A stretch of DNA of 64,000 nucleotides from Oceanospirillaceae bacterium (GCA_002724925.1 PBQA01000020.1:186001-250000), one strand, 5' to 3'. Counted from the first letter of the stretch, positions 47,312 to 56,808 are shown. Notes: generated by a model from the letters alone, not told the origin. A program made the numbers and translations.

Positions 47312-48205
47312 ATGTTTAAGCGCCTCTTTGCCTCTCATAAAAACCCTTATGTACCGGGTCTGGATAATCCAGAGCGCGTCTCTGTGTCTCTTGCTGGCTG
47401 CAAGCTGGATATCACGCTGCCACCGCACTATTCCTCAGCGGGCTTTGACGCCGATGTTGAGCCGAAAGATATCCCTAATATCCACGAGCGTTCTATCTAC
47501 GACTACGGTCACGAATACGAAGACAATAAGTTCAGCTACGCCAACTGCATTCGTCGGAATTGGGAATTTTTTGGTCCAATCTGGAAGTTTGATTCCATTG
47601 GTATGACCGATTTCCAGGTTACGTCATTGAGGGTTGACTGCCTTCCAGAAGGAATGAGTTGTTTCAACCCCGCCATTCTGGAACAAGTGGTCATGCGCTA
47701 CTTGTATGAAACAGGCCCTGCAATGCCTGATTATGGCCGGAAACTCGCACCAGTAAACTGGCAAGTTGAGATCAAGCAAGGCAACCCATGGATACTGTTC
47801 GAGCAACATAAAGACCTACCTGCTGACAAACCAGAAGAGCATGAAGACTCTAATTTCAAAGCCTTCGCCGTGACTGCTCTGGACGATCATTACATCCTGT
47901 TCTTACGCTTTATTAATTTCGGAAGCATGCCAGTTGCAGAATCAATCGAGGCTGCAAACAAAGTCCGGGATCTGGTTATCGGTAGCATTCACTGGCAACT
48001 GAGTGATCACGCCGAGGAGCGAAAGCAGGAGGTCATATCCAAGTACCCCAGTACCTCTATTACTCCCGATCGCCAGCCAGCAATCTGGAGGTATCCAGCA
48101 AAATGGCGTGACGGAATTGCAAGTCAGGGCGAGACGCGTGCCGTCATTCTAGAACCAGGCGACCCCGCACCCGAATTCCATATTGAACCATTACACGGAG
48201 AGTAG
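47312..48205 (+). CDS. Hypothetical protein, first gene of a two-gene cassette
   Basis: The 297-residue soluble protein has no signal peptide or transmembrane helix and is not recognised. It has an aromatic, acidic N-terminal half (IYDYGHEYEDNKFSYANCIRRNWEFFGPIWKF). The C-terminal part, KAFAVTALDDHYILFLRFINFG...ANKVRDLVIGSIHWQLS, has the alternating beta-alpha pattern of DcrB/DUF1795-like or immunity-type domains. This is only a resemblance. The ribosome binding site is poor. The next gene starts 2 bp after its stop codon, so the two are co-translated. Codon and base composition look more AT-rich than glyS before it. Confidence 0.7.
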   Translation: MFKRLFASHKNPYVPGLDNPERVSVSLAGCKLDITLPPHYSSAGFDADVEPKDIPNIHERSIYDYGHEYEDNKFSYANCIRRNWEFFGPIWKFDSIGMTDFQVTSLRVDCLPEGMSCFNPAILEQVVMRYLYETGPAMPDYGRKLAPVNWQVEIKQGNPWILFEQHKDLPADKPEEHEDSNFKAFAVTALDDHYILFLRFINFGSMPVAESIEAANKVRDLVIGSIHWQLSDHAEERKQEVISKYPSTSITPDRQPAIWRYPAKWRDGIASQGETRAVILEPGDPAPEFHIEPLHGE

Positions 48206-48207
48206 TT

Positions 48208-49368
48208 ATGACAGTTAGTAAGGCCGGATACGCTCAGATATTCAGTAGCCATGAATCTGGAATCGCACACAATGTGCACATTCCGGAAAGCCAAAAAGCA
48301 TCGTGGGAGGCAATAAAGAACTCCCACGTCGGTAACTACTATGAAACCACACTTTTAAGAGCGGTATTACGCCTGGCCGTTGGAGATAAAACGGTCGCTC
48401 CCAAAGCGAGCATCGGTGCATTCAGCTTCTCGTACACGACCAGTGCTGACCGGAAAGATATATTCATCAACCTGATCAGCTTTAAAAATGATGCTCACAT
48501 TTCAGCCAGAACCCCGGGTATTTACAAGCCACGGTGGGAAGGTGATAGTTGGGAAGTATCTGAAAGCTCAAGCCCTTCTACTGCAATGGATTTAGATCAC
48601 GCTTGGTCAAATAATGCTCATGTCGCTGCCATTTCAGGAAAGTTCGAAAACAAAGAGCGAGCTGGGCGAATGATGGGTGTTCATATTGAAAAAGCCTACA
48701 TAAAAGGCAGTAACGCACTCTCAGATGCTCGCCAACGAGGTAACCATTATTCCCTGTTTTGGCTGAACAACGAATTCACCAGTAAAGAACATATTCAAAG
48801 CCTTGTCTCGATGATTCAGCATGCGCAGAAGCAGAGTAAGAGCATGAAGTGGCTGATCCACGGAGAAGGCTGCGGCACATTCGTACAGGCACTGCGCTTT
48901 ATCAAAGCGAACCCAGTTGCCAGCGATATCATCACTGCGCAGAAAGGTATGGGCAATCAGGATGTTTTCTTTTCAAACCCTCGTGGACGCCACACGAGTA
49001 AAAAAGATCTGGAAGCGATCTGTAAGTCCGTCGGTATGAGTTTTGTCGATGTGAACCTTAATAAGAATGATGTTCTACATAATCCAGACGCTCGCAACGA
49101 TGCACTGAAAGAAATTAGTAAAGCGGCAGGTGCGGTTGCTTTCACCGGTGCTGGCGCTCACTTTGCGGGTGAAGCCGGTGTCGAAAGTGTGCAGAAACTT
49201 GTCGAGCTGGCGGCTTCAAGCCCAGCAGGTCTGGGTTCTGCACTGGCTATTGCCGGTGGCGTCGTAGTTATTGCTGGTAAAGCCGCCAGCCTGTGCGGAA
49301 TGGCACGCAATATAAAAGGAGCAGCCTCTTCAACGTTCGGTGCTGGCAATCAAAACTGGGCATCCTGA
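48208..49368 (+). CDS. Hypothetical protein with C-terminal hydrophobic hairpin
   Basis: The 386-residue protein starts 2 bp after the previous gene, with GGAGAG as ribosome binding site, and is not recognised. The middle (about residues 210-235) reads SMKWLIHGEGCGTFVQALRFI. It resembles an alpha/beta-hydrolase nucleophile elbow in which the Ser is missing (GEGCG). The C-terminal ~75 residues are Gly/Ala-rich with one or two membrane-inserting segments (GAVAFTGAGAHFAGEAG; GLGSALAIAGGVVVIAGKAASL). No signal peptide is present. The shape, a soluble partner followed by a protein with a late hydrophobic hairpin, would fit an effector or toxin with its partner. That is inference only. Confidence 0.7.
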   Translation: MTVSKAGYAQIFSSHESGIAHNVHIPESQKASWEAIKNSHVGNYYETTLLRAVLRLAVGDKTVAPKASIGAFSFSYTTSADRKDIFINLISFKNDAHISARTPGIYKPRWEGDSWEVSESSSPSTAMDLDHAWSNNAHVAAISGKFENKERAGRMMGVHIEKAYIKGSNALSDARQRGNHYSLFWLNNEFTSKEHIQSLVSMIQHAQKQSKSMKWLIHGEGCGTFVQALRFIKANPVASDIITAQKGMGNQDVFFSNPRGRHTSKKDLEAICKSVGMSFVDVNLNKNDVLHNPDARNDALKEISKAAGAVAFTGAGAHFAGEAGVESVQKLVELAASSPAGLGSALAIAGGVVVIAGKAASLCGMARNIKGAASSTFGAGNQNWAS

Positions 49369-49379
49369 AGTAACCTAAT

Positions 49380-49415
49380 AAAAAAGCCCGACCATCTATG
49401 ATGGCCGGGCTTTTT
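49380..49415. terminator. Bidirectional terminator
   Basis: AAAAAGCCCGACCAT / ATGGCCGGGCTTTTT with one mismatch and 5-nt loop, between the cassette gene ending at 49368 and the convergent haem lipoprotein gene. Confidence 0.88.
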
Positions 49416-49433
49416 ATTTAGAGTGAAATTAAA

Positions 49434-51128
49434 TTACTCCGCTTTATGTCCAACACCCGCCGGATAACCGCGACGGATTTCTTTCATATGAATGCGGCCT
49501 TCAACCGGATCGTCACTGTGGTCCTGCCACTGCATCCACTGGGTCAGTGAAATAGACAACTGAAGTGAATAATCCAGAGATATCCAACTGGTGCGTCCGC
49601 TGTCATAAGCGGGTACGCCCTCGCCCATAATATTGACCGGGCCAGAGCCTGTTTCGACGGTCATGTTGAACGGTTCAGCCGCCGGTGTATTCGCAAAGTA
49701 AATGCTGTCTATTTCTGCGAAACCAATGCCGTTATTCACGGTGGCTGCTGCACCGCTACGATCTTTACCCACAGTCGGGTTAGCCGCATTTGGCGTGACG
49801 CATTCTTTGGTCAGTGCAGAAAATTGGGACAGCAGTGGCGGAGTCGTCAGGTTTTTATCGGGCACAGACGCCGTACCGTGACACGACATACACGAGCTGT
49901 TGGCGTTATCCGCCGGGCCGTTCAGACGATAGTTACAACCCAGGTGCCCCATCTGTTTCATCACATCATCACCGCCGTATTTGTTCAGTTCATCAACGGT
50001 ATCCCAGAAGATAACTTCCTCCTGAAATCCATTGATTTTCACATCAACCGGGTGATTGTAAGCAAGCTGACCTTCAGGTGGCGTGTCGTTACCCCACATA
50101 ACACCGAGCAGTGCAATTCGCTTCCACGGGTCTTCAACGTCGGCTTTACGCTGGCCATCGGCGACAAAGGTACCAAATACCCATTGCGTACCCTGGGCAC
50201 GGCTGTCTTTTACCGCGAAATCGAATTGCAGCAGGGTGACATTCCCCCACTCAGAAGTGCTGCGTGGACACTGCTGGCTTTCTTCGATCAGCGTACATTC
50301 TTTGCCGTTGGCGGGCGTGCAGCTACAGAAAGTCGGGTCAGAGATGTTCGCGTCCCAGCTCGGCAGATTTTCCATCACGGGCAGCAACTCAGGGCTGAGC
50401 GTGTTGAACAATGGCTTACCAATGACCGCGCCTTCGTCAAAGCTAATATCATCCTGCGGAATCTTAGCGGTCCCATCCGCCTGCCAGACAGTACCCAGAG
50501 TGTAAGCAGCCGTGGCATTAAAGAAACCCACCGCCCACATGGTGCTGGCCTTGTCACCCTGAGGGGTTGAGAAGGTCACTGGTGCTTCACGTGTCAGGCC
50601 GTGCGTAAATTCACGTCCACTCGCGGGATCATAGGTTTGATATGGAATGTTGTACCAAGGGCGAACCTTGTTGTTACAGACATCCCAGTCTTCAATACCT
50701 GCGCCCTGATTAACATTGCCTTCCTGGATATACTCCATCACCAGCCAGCCATATTCGTATGCCAGCTTCGCTTTTTCTTCCTGAGACGTGCCCTCTTCGA
50801 ATAACGCATCGAACTTACTGTCACGCCATTGCTGGCTTGCCGCGTCGTCCACCGGAGAGCGCGGGAAATCATCCGACAGCTGATACACAGGCCCTGTCCA
50901 ATCAGCCGGAGGAACGTTACTGACTTTCTGACCGACCCATTGATCCTGAAATGCCGGGTCCTGCCAATAACTTGGATAAGTTCCAGTACAGGTGCCATTC
51001 CTGGTTGAATCGATGATTGAATCGGTGGTTGCTACGCCTTCTTTCGGGGATTCTCCGCAAGCTGCCAGCAATAACGCAGAACTGCATGCGGTCACTGCCA
51101 TAAGCCGTTTTATCATTGTTATATCCAT
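49434..51128 (-). CDS. Lipoprotein with single haem c site (CxxCH)
   Basis: The ATG at 51128 is preferred (GGAA at 7 nt); ATGs at 51134 and 51116 are possible. The ~564-residue protein has a lipoprotein signal ending LLLAAC. A long cysteine-containing, Trp-rich periplasmic domain with blocks such as YPSYWQDPAFQDQWVGQKVSNVPPADWTGP follows. Near residue 415 is CMSCHGTA, a canonical covalent haem c site. A distal Met ligand cannot be assigned. It looks like a mono-haem electron-transfer or dehydrogenase-related lipoprotein of unknown function. It is monocistronic. Confidence 0.78.
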   Translation of the reverse strand: MDITMIKRLMAVTACSSALLLAACGESPKEGVATTDSIIDSTRNGTCTGTYPSYWQDPAFQDQWVGQKVSNVPPADWTGPVYQLSDDFPRSPVDDAASQQWRDSKFDALFEEGTSQEEKAKLAYEYGWLVMEYIQEGNVNQGAGIEDWDVCNNKVRPWYNIPYQTYDPASGREFTHGLTREAPVTFSTPQGDKASTMWAVGFFNATAAYTLGTVWQADGTAKIPQDDISFDEGAVIGKPLFNTLSPELLPVMENLPSWDANISDPTFCSCTPANGKECTLIEESQQCPRSTSEWGNVTLLQFDFAVKDSRAQGTQWVFGTFVADGQRKADVEDPWKRIALLGVMWGNDTPPEGQLAYNHPVDVKINGFQEEVIFWDTVDELNKYGGDDVMKQMGHLGCNYRLNGPADNANSSCMSCHGTASVPDKNLTTPPLLSQFSALTKECVTPNAANPTVGKDRSGAAATVNNGIGFAEIDSIYFANTPAAEPFNMTVETGSGPVNIMGEGVPAYDSGRTSWISLDYSLQLSISLTQWMQWQDHSDDPVEGRIHMKEIRRGYPAGVGHKAE

Positions 51129-51351
51129 ATCCATCTTCCTTTATGACGTGATGGGGGTGTGGGGACCATGAGGTTAGCAGAAGGAGGCTTACTTTATAGC
51201 CGGATTCGTAGCTAGCCATGTGTCGGGATATGACAGTGGCGACAGACGTACGCCATCAGATAGCCCATGACCATAAGTGTCTAATGCCGTCACGACCTTG
51301 CGACTTCCGTTATACTCCAGGCTTTGTTTAACCACGGCCCGGAGCTTTTCT

Positions 51352-51903
51352 ATGAAACTCATCATCCTTGATCGCGATGGCGTCCTTAATCAGGATTCCG
51401 ACGCTTACATTAAGTCGGTTGATGAGTGGATTCCGCTGCCGGGCAGCGCAGAAGCGGTAGGCAGGCTGTGCGACTCAGGCTACACCGTCGCTGTAGCCAC
51501 TAACCAGAGCGGCCTGGCGCGCGGTTACTTCTCGCAGGCCGACCTTGATGCCATGCATGATAAAATGATCAAGCTTGCGGCTGCTGAGGGCGGCGAATTT
51601 GCGCATATTGCATTCTGCCCGCACGGCCCAGATGACCACTGCGACTGCCGTAAGCCACTGCCCGGCTTAATTCATCAGATCGAAGATGCATTGAAGGTAT
51701 CAGCAGAAGGGGCCTGGATAGTTGGCGACTCCATCCGCGATCTGGAAGCCGGTGCGGCGGCGGGCTGTAATACCGCGCTTGTACGAACCGGTAAAGGTGA
51801 GAAAAGTGAGCACAAACTCACTTCTCACCCTTCACTCGCTCAGGCTCCCGTGTTTGACGACCTGGCCACGTTTGTTAATTGGCTTATCGCCAATCAACCT
51901 TAG
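51352..51903 (+). CDS. gmhB: D-glycero-beta-D-manno-heptose-1,7-bisphosphate 7-phosphatase
   Basis: The ATG at 51352 is preceded by GGAG (8-nt spacer). The 183-residue HAD phosphatase starts MKLIILDRDGVLNQDSDAYIKS (catalytic Asp pair) and contains the Cys/His zinc loop CPHGPDDHCDCRKP that marks GmhB. WIVGDSIRDLEAGAAAG is also present. It acts between the two activities of HldE in ADP-heptose synthesis. Its position near glyQS and the origin is conserved with Pseudomonas. The 3' end overlaps the convergent transporter gene by 4 bp. Confidence 0.95.
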   Translation: MKLIILDRDGVLNQDSDAYIKSVDEWIPLPGSAEAVGRLCDSGYTVAVATNQSGLARGYFSQADLDAMHDKMIKLAAAEGGEFAHIAFCPHGPDDHCDCRKPLPGLIHQIEDALKVSAEGAWIVGDSIRDLEAGAAAGCNTALVRTGKGEKSEHKLTSHPSLAQAPVFDDLATFVNWLIANQP

Positions 51904-53888
51904 TTGCCGACCGGTTCCCACGGTAGGGTGCCCGGCGCAGCCTCAATAAAGTTGAGGTATTGCTCAAGGTGGTCAACCAGGTCCCGGATCACCTCTTCTT
52001 TGCTGCACCCAAACAGGTCGTAGCCGAGTGAACCATGGCTCAGGTGCACATCGGCACGCCAGAAGGTCGCCGACTTTGCACCCGCTGGCCGATAATCCGG
52101 GGCGTCATGCTCTGTGGCTTTTACCTGATAGAAGAACTCATCCACGCCCTCTCTGACAAGCGACATAGAGACCTCCCCTATAGCACCGCTGACGCGCACG
52201 TCCCAGCCATGAGAACGTAACTCTTCACTGACTTCTTCCAGCGCCGGTGTGACAACGCCTTCGATGTATTTCTCGACCTTATTGGCACCGGGGAATTTCA
52301 TCATGCCATTCAGGCGTTTACGCCAGTCGCCTCCCTGGCTGTGTGGACGCACAGGTGTGATTGCGTTAATCGAACTATCCCGGTGCCCTTCGATGACCAA
52401 TGCACGCCAGAGACCAGCAACCGCCAGCAACATAATGATGCCAAACGGTAATGCACTGACGATCGTCATGGTCTGCAATGCACTTAAGCCGCCAGCCAAC
52501 AGCAAAGCTGCCGCTATGCCCCCCTCAAGGAAAGCCCAAAACACACGCTGCCAGACCGGTGTCTCGAGCAAGCCGCCAGACGCCAGTGAATCAACCACCA
52601 GAGAACCCGAGTCCGATGAAGTCACAAAGAACGTAATGATCAGGAAGACCGTAATGATCGACAGGAAAAAGGACATCGGCAAGCGATCATAGAATTCAAA
52701 CAGTGCCACGGCATGGTTAGATTGTACTTCGCCAATCAGCGCCTCTTTGCCCTGCTCCATAATAAGGTGCAGTGCGGTATCACCAAAGATGGCGAACCAG
52801 AGGAAGGTGAACAGAGTCGGTACCGCCAGTACGCCGAATACAAACTGACGAATAGTACGGCCACGGCTGATCTTCGCGATAAAGAGGCCCACAAAAGGCG
52901 CCCAGGCAATCGTCCAGGCAAAGATAAACAGCGTCCAGTTACCAATCCAGTCACTGTGTGTGTAGGCCTGCATGTTGAAAGTGCGCTCGACAACACCACC
53001 CAGATACGCCCCGGTGTTCTGCAGCAAGGTATTAAGAATATGAACGCTTGGCCCCACAGCGAAAACAACGGCCATCAGAAAAACAGCCAGCCCCATATTC
53101 AACATCGACAGGTTCTTAATCCCCTTATCCATACCCGCGACTACAGACGCCGTCGCTGCCAGAGTAATCACCGCAATGGCGATCACCTGTACTGTTGTGC
53201 TTACCGGAATCGCTGGCCAGAGATAATTAATACCTGCATTGATCTGAGAAACGGATAAACCCAGCGTTGTGGCAAGGCCGAACATAGTCCCCAGAACAGC
53301 AAAGGTATCAACAATATGCCCTGCCCAGCCGTGGATTCGATCACCAATCAAAGGATACAGCGCAGAACGTACAGATAAGGGAAGGCCGTGCCTGTAGGCG
53401 AAGTAAGCCAACACTAACCCCATGAGGCCATAAATACCCCAGATATGCAGACCCCAATGAAAATACGCAATCTGCATGGCTTCTTTTGCGGCGGGCACAG
53501 TCTCTGCTGCCCCGGCCGGAGGCGTCGAATAATGGAGTACGGGCTCGGCCACACCAAAGAACAGCAGTGCTATGCCGTAGCCCGCTGAGAACAACATGGC
53601 GAACCAGGCGGGAAAAGAATACTCGGGCTCAGCATGGTCGGAACCCAATCTGATATTACCCCAATTACTGAAGCCCACCACCAGAATAAAGATAAGAAAG
53701 ATCGCCGTCGCTAACATGTAGAACCAGCCAAAGGTCTGAGTAATCCAGCCCAGCATACTGCTGAACAGATTCCCTGCTGCTTCAGGATTGCTGACCGTGC
53801 CAATAATCAGCAGGGCCGCAACAATGATGGTAGGCACAGCAACAGGCATGAGTAATGTTGCCTGCAGGCCTTTTCGTTCGAGATTCAT
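51900..53888 (-). CDS. betT: BCCT family transporter, BetT-like (choline/betaine)
   Basis: The 662-residue protein has twelve transmembrane segments and the family's Trp-rich core (HWGLHIWGIYGLMGLVLAYFAYRHGLP; IFAWTIAWAPFVGLFIAKISRGRTIRQFVFGVL). A cytoplasmic C-terminal domain of about 150 residues follows, as in BetT, where the tail senses osmotic stress. Na+ or H+ driven uptake of choline or a related betaine is expected. No bet biosynthesis genes are adjacent. It sits between gmhB and plsC, which are neighbours in Pseudomonas, so it looks inserted. Confidence 0.92.
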   Translation of the reverse strand: MNLERKGLQATLLMPVAVPTIIVAALLIIGTVSNPEAAGNLFSSMLGWITQTFGWFYMLATAIFLIFILVVGFSNWGNIRLGSDHAEPEYSFPAWFAMLFSAGYGIALLFFGVAEPVLHYSTPPAGAAETVPAAKEAMQIAYFHWGLHIWGIYGLMGLVLAYFAYRHGLPLSVRSALYPLIGDRIHGWAGHIVDTFAVLGTMFGLATTLGLSVSQINAGINYLWPAIPVSTTVQVIAIAVITLAATASVVAGMDKGIKNLSMLNMGLAVFLMAVVFAVGPSVHILNTLLQNTGAYLGGVVERTFNMQAYTHSDWIGNWTLFIFAWTIAWAPFVGLFIAKISRGRTIRQFVFGVLAVPTLFTFLWFAIFGDTALHLIMEQGKEALIGEVQSNHAVALFEFYDRLPMSFFLSIITVFLIITFFVTSSDSGSLVVDSLASGGLLETPVWQRVFWAFLEGGIAAALLLAGGLSALQTMTIVSALPFGIIMLLAVAGLWRALVIEGHRDSSINAITPVRPHSQGGDWRKRLNGMMKFPGANKVEKYIEGVVTPALEEVSEELRSHGWDVRVSGAIGEVSMSLVREGVDEFFYQVKATEHDAPDYRPAGAKSATFWRADVHLSHGSLGYDLFGCSKEEVIRDLVDHLEQYLNFIEAAPGTLPWEPVGN

Positions 53889-54047
53889 TCAACACTCCGG
53901 TTTGTAGGGTCCAGGGCACCCCTCTCAACGCGGAGTGCCATATAACCCTGACAAAGCCGGCGCCAGATAGCAAATCGCTACTTTTCAGCCGATCGCTTTC
54001 GCCGTACTCTGGGATAAGTGCTGTTCACACTCCTGAGGGGTAAACGA

Positions 54048-54842
54048 TTGCCTGAGACCACTGCTCGCTCTGAATTACTCGCCGCCTGCCGCACCATCAT
54101 CTTTATGGTCTGGATGACCTTACTCACGCTTATCTGGATTTTGCCTGCTCTGATTATTTCACCATTGATGGACCTGCCCGCGCGGCATCGTCTCATTGGC
54201 CGACCATTCTGTATTGCCTGTGTCTGGTCCGCTCGCCTGCTTCTGGGCCTGCGCTGGAAAGTCATCTACGAAGGTGAGTTACCATCACGGCCTTCCATTA
54301 TCGTGGCCAAACACCAAAGCAGCTGGGAAACCTTTATGCTTCCCGCGTTGTTACCACCGCAAGTCCAGGTCATCAAAAAAGAGCTGACACGAGTTCCAAT
54401 TTTCGGATGGTATCTCGCCATGATGGGGCCAATCACAATCGATCGGTCGCAGCGCACAACAGCACTCAAAGAGCTTGTTAAGCAAGGTACAAAACGACTC
54501 AACAACGGCTTTCATGTGTTGATATTCCCCGAAGGGAGTCGTGTCCCCGCAGGCGCACGCAAAGCGTTTTCTAAAGGGGGCAGCATGCTCGCCAGCCGCG
54601 TCAAGGCGCCTGTAATTCCCGTGGCTCATAACGCCGGAGACTTCTGGCCAAACCACCACTGGATACGTTACCCCGGAACAATCACATTGGTTGTAGGGGC
54701 TCCACTTGATAGTAAAGACTTACCAACTAAGCTGCTTCATCAGCAATGTGAGGAGTGGATAAATCAACGCGTCGACAACATTTCTGCAACGCCATTTGAC
54801 GGTACTGTTATTACTGAACTCACCAGCGGAAAACGTTTCTGA
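54048..54842 (+). CDS. 1-acyl-sn-glycerol-3-phosphate acyltransferase family protein
   Basis: The start is probably TTG at 54048, behind a strong GAGGGG ribosome binding site; an upstream GTG at 54018 lacks one. The 264-residue product has an N-terminal membrane span (TIIFMVWMTLLTLIWILPALIISP). The PlsC blocks are KHQSSWETF (HxxxxE, as in the origin-linked LptA subfamily), FGWYLAMMGPITIDR, FPEGSR and PVIPVAHNAGDFW. It makes or remodels phosphatidic acid or lipid A-like acyl groups. It corresponds in position to PA0005 of P. aeruginosa (established gene order). Confidence 0.9.
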   Translation: MPETTARSELLAACRTIIFMVWMTLLTLIWILPALIISPLMDLPARHRLIGRPFCIACVWSARLLLGLRWKVIYEGELPSRPSIIVAKHQSSWETFMLPALLPPQVQVIKKELTRVPIFGWYLAMMGPITIDRSQRTTALKELVKQGTKRLNNGFHVLIFPEGSRVPAGARKAFSKGGSMLASRVKAPVIPVAHNAGDFWPNHHWIRYPGTITLVVGAPLDSKDLPTKLLHQQCEEWINQRVDNISATPFDGTVITELTSGKRF

Positions 54843-54908
54843 TAACTGCAACACTCTGCATGATATGATGCTCAACGCTATTCACCAGGGGACATACAAG
54901 GGGGCGTT

Positions 54909-55100
54909 ATGGTGATTGAAGTGGGTGGTATTTTTGGCATTCTGATTCTGATTGGCGATATCTACGCCATCCTTAATACCGTTCAGGCGCGCACGACTCT
55001 GGGCGTTAAAGCTGCCTGGATTGCAGCGATCCTGTTACTGCCGGTTGCAGGCCTGATCGCCTGGTATTTCTTTGGGCCGCGCGAGCCGAAGGTCGGCTGA
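54909..55100 (+). CDS. Small PLDc_N-domain membrane protein
   Basis: The 63-residue protein has two hydrophobic helices (GIFGILILIGDIYAILNTV; AAWIAAILLLPVAGLIAWYFFG). The conserved 'K..W...ilLLPV.Gli.Yf.fG' pattern is the PLDc_N family, which is also found as the N-terminus of cardiolipin synthases. Free-standing members are small membrane proteins of unclear role. The GGGG ribosome binding site is strong. Its stop codon lies inside the terminator stem that follows. Confidence 0.82.
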   Translation: MVIEVGGIFGILILIGDIYAILNTVQARTTLGVKAAWIAAILLLPVAGLIAWYFFGPREPKVG

Positions 55101-55114
55101 CCGACCTTCGTTTT
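55087..55114 (+). terminator. Terminator overlapping the stop codon
   Basis: CGAAGGTCGG / CCGACCTTCG with a CTGA loop that contains the TGA stop codon of the small membrane protein, then TTTT. Confidence 0.85.
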
Positions 55115-55131
55115 CTGCTCTGCTCAGCGGC

Positions 55132-56643
55132 TTAATTATCGCCGCTGTCTGAACTGGAACTTGCACTCGGAGTGCCCGAGCCCTCAGCATCCTTTATTGC
55201 CCGTTCTTTACCTGCGGCTTCTTCAGCACGCTTTTCCACTTCTTCGACTAAGCGAACATTCGCATTCGGCGCCTTGCCCTGCTTATCTTCACCGAAGTAG
55301 ATAGTCTGATGTGGGAATGGGATTTCGATATTCCGCTCATCAAAGGCTATCTTCATGCGGCGATTAAACTCACGGCCAACATTCCACTGCTGAATCGGCT
55401 TGGTTTTGATCCGTGCCTTAATCATCACCGCGCTGTCGGCAAACTGGTCAACACCCAGCACCTCCAGGGGCTCCAGAATCCGATCCTGGAAGTCTTTGTC
55501 TGCGCGCAAGTCTTCATCCACCTCGCGCATGATGGCCACCACTTCATCCGTGTTCTCACGGTATGCCACACCCACATCCATCAGGTAATAGCTGAAGTCT
55601 TTGGTCAGGTTGGAGATGATCGACACTTCACCGAACGGAATCGTATGGACAGTACCATCGAGGTCGCGCATCTGAATCTTCCTCAGCGTGATCTTCTCAA
55701 CCAGCCCAAAGTGATCATTAATCTTGATGACATCACCGATCTGCAACAGATCCTCAAAGACGACGGTCAACCCGGTCAGAAAATCCTTCACCAGAGTCTG
55801 CGCACCAAAACCGACAGCAATACCCAAGACACCGGCACCGGCCAGTAACGGCATAATGTTGATACCCACCTCTGAGAGAATCACCATCACCGACAGCAGT
55901 GACAGAGTAATCAACAGGATATTGCGGATAATTGGAGTGATCGTCTGAAAACGCGAGCTGTTGAGGCGCTCGTGGCGGAACATTAACGACTCCAGTAAGG
56001 CATTCACACCCTCCCAGATCGAAGCAAAAACCAGCGCAGCAAGCGAGATCGACAGTACAGTACCTAACAGGCTACCCAGCCCTGTCATACTCTCTTCACC
56101 AAAATACACCGCTACGACGTCGAGTGCTGCATAACCCACCAGAATCAGACCGACCGCATAACCGATGGCACGCTGAATAGTAAAAATGGAACTGAAGCGT
56201 TCCTTATCCCAATGCAAGCGCTTACGTATACGCTTCATGCGCTTATCCAGAAACCGACTCAGGTAACCATTCAGAAAAATACCCAGCAACACCAATAAGG
56301 TAGTTACACCGAACGCCAGCACATCACCAATGATGTTCTCGGGCAGCCCATAGCTTTCGGTCAGTGCCGTGAATTCGCTCAATACCCCAGAACCGGTACT
56401 ATCCAGCCCAAAGACAGACGCCAGCTCGGGCTTCTGTTCTGGCTCGGCCTCAAGCATCAGCTCAAGTTTCTGAATCAGGTCCTGCCGCTCTGTTTCACTT
56501 TCGAGAGTACCAATCAGATTTTTAACCGCTTCTCTGTCGACCGCCTTGCCATCGCTGGAGCTACCGGATGACGCAGGTGAAGCAGGCACTGCCCACACAG
56601 CACAGGATGAAAGTAACAACAGGCACACAGCCAGTAGACGCAT
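55132..56643 (-). CDS. MscS-type mechanosensitive ion channel family protein
   Basis: The start at 56643 (GGAG, 6-nt spacer) gives 503 residues with a signal peptide ending AVWA-VP. A periplasmic region of about 90 residues follows, then several transmembrane helices, the last being the pore-lining helix. It is followed by the MscS core: GVLGIAVGFGAQTLVKDFLTGLTVVFEDLLQIGDVIKI. A beta domain (VEKITLRKIQMRDLDGTVHTIPFGEV) and the C-terminal domain with IEIPFPHQTIYF follow. The tail is acidic and Ser-rich. It probably releases solutes on hypo-osmotic shock. It is larger than E. coli MscS (286 aa). Confidence 0.93.
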   Translation of the reverse strand: MRLLAVCLLLLSSCAVWAVPASPASSGSSSDGKAVDREAVKNLIGTLESETERQDLIQKLELMLEAEPEQKPELASVFGLDSTGSGVLSEFTALTESYGLPENIIGDVLAFGVTTLLVLLGIFLNGYLSRFLDKRMKRIRKRLHWDKERFSSIFTIQRAIGYAVGLILVGYAALDVVAVYFGEESMTGLGSLLGTVLSISLAALVFASIWEGVNALLESLMFRHERLNSSRFQTITPIIRNILLITLSLLSVMVILSEVGINIMPLLAGAGVLGIAVGFGAQTLVKDFLTGLTVVFEDLLQIGDVIKINDHFGLVEKITLRKIQMRDLDGTVHTIPFGEVSIISNLTKDFSYYLMDVGVAYRENTDEVVAIMREVDEDLRADKDFQDRILEPLEVLGVDQFADSAVMIKARIKTKPIQQWNVGREFNRRMKIAFDERNIEIPFPHQTIYFGEDKQGKAPNANVRLVEEVEKRAEEAAGKERAIKDAEGSGTPSASSSSDSGDN

Positions 56644-56808
56644 AGTGTTCTCCAACAAAATTATGAACGTATCGACCAGTGAATCGGCGCGGGGTTCACC
56701 CCGAGTGGCCATAATGCCGCTTATCTCAGGCTAACAAGTCATTGTGACATGCCGGCGATCTTGGCTATAACTGGTACGAGACTTTAACTATCTGCGCAGG
56801 AGAAGGCC

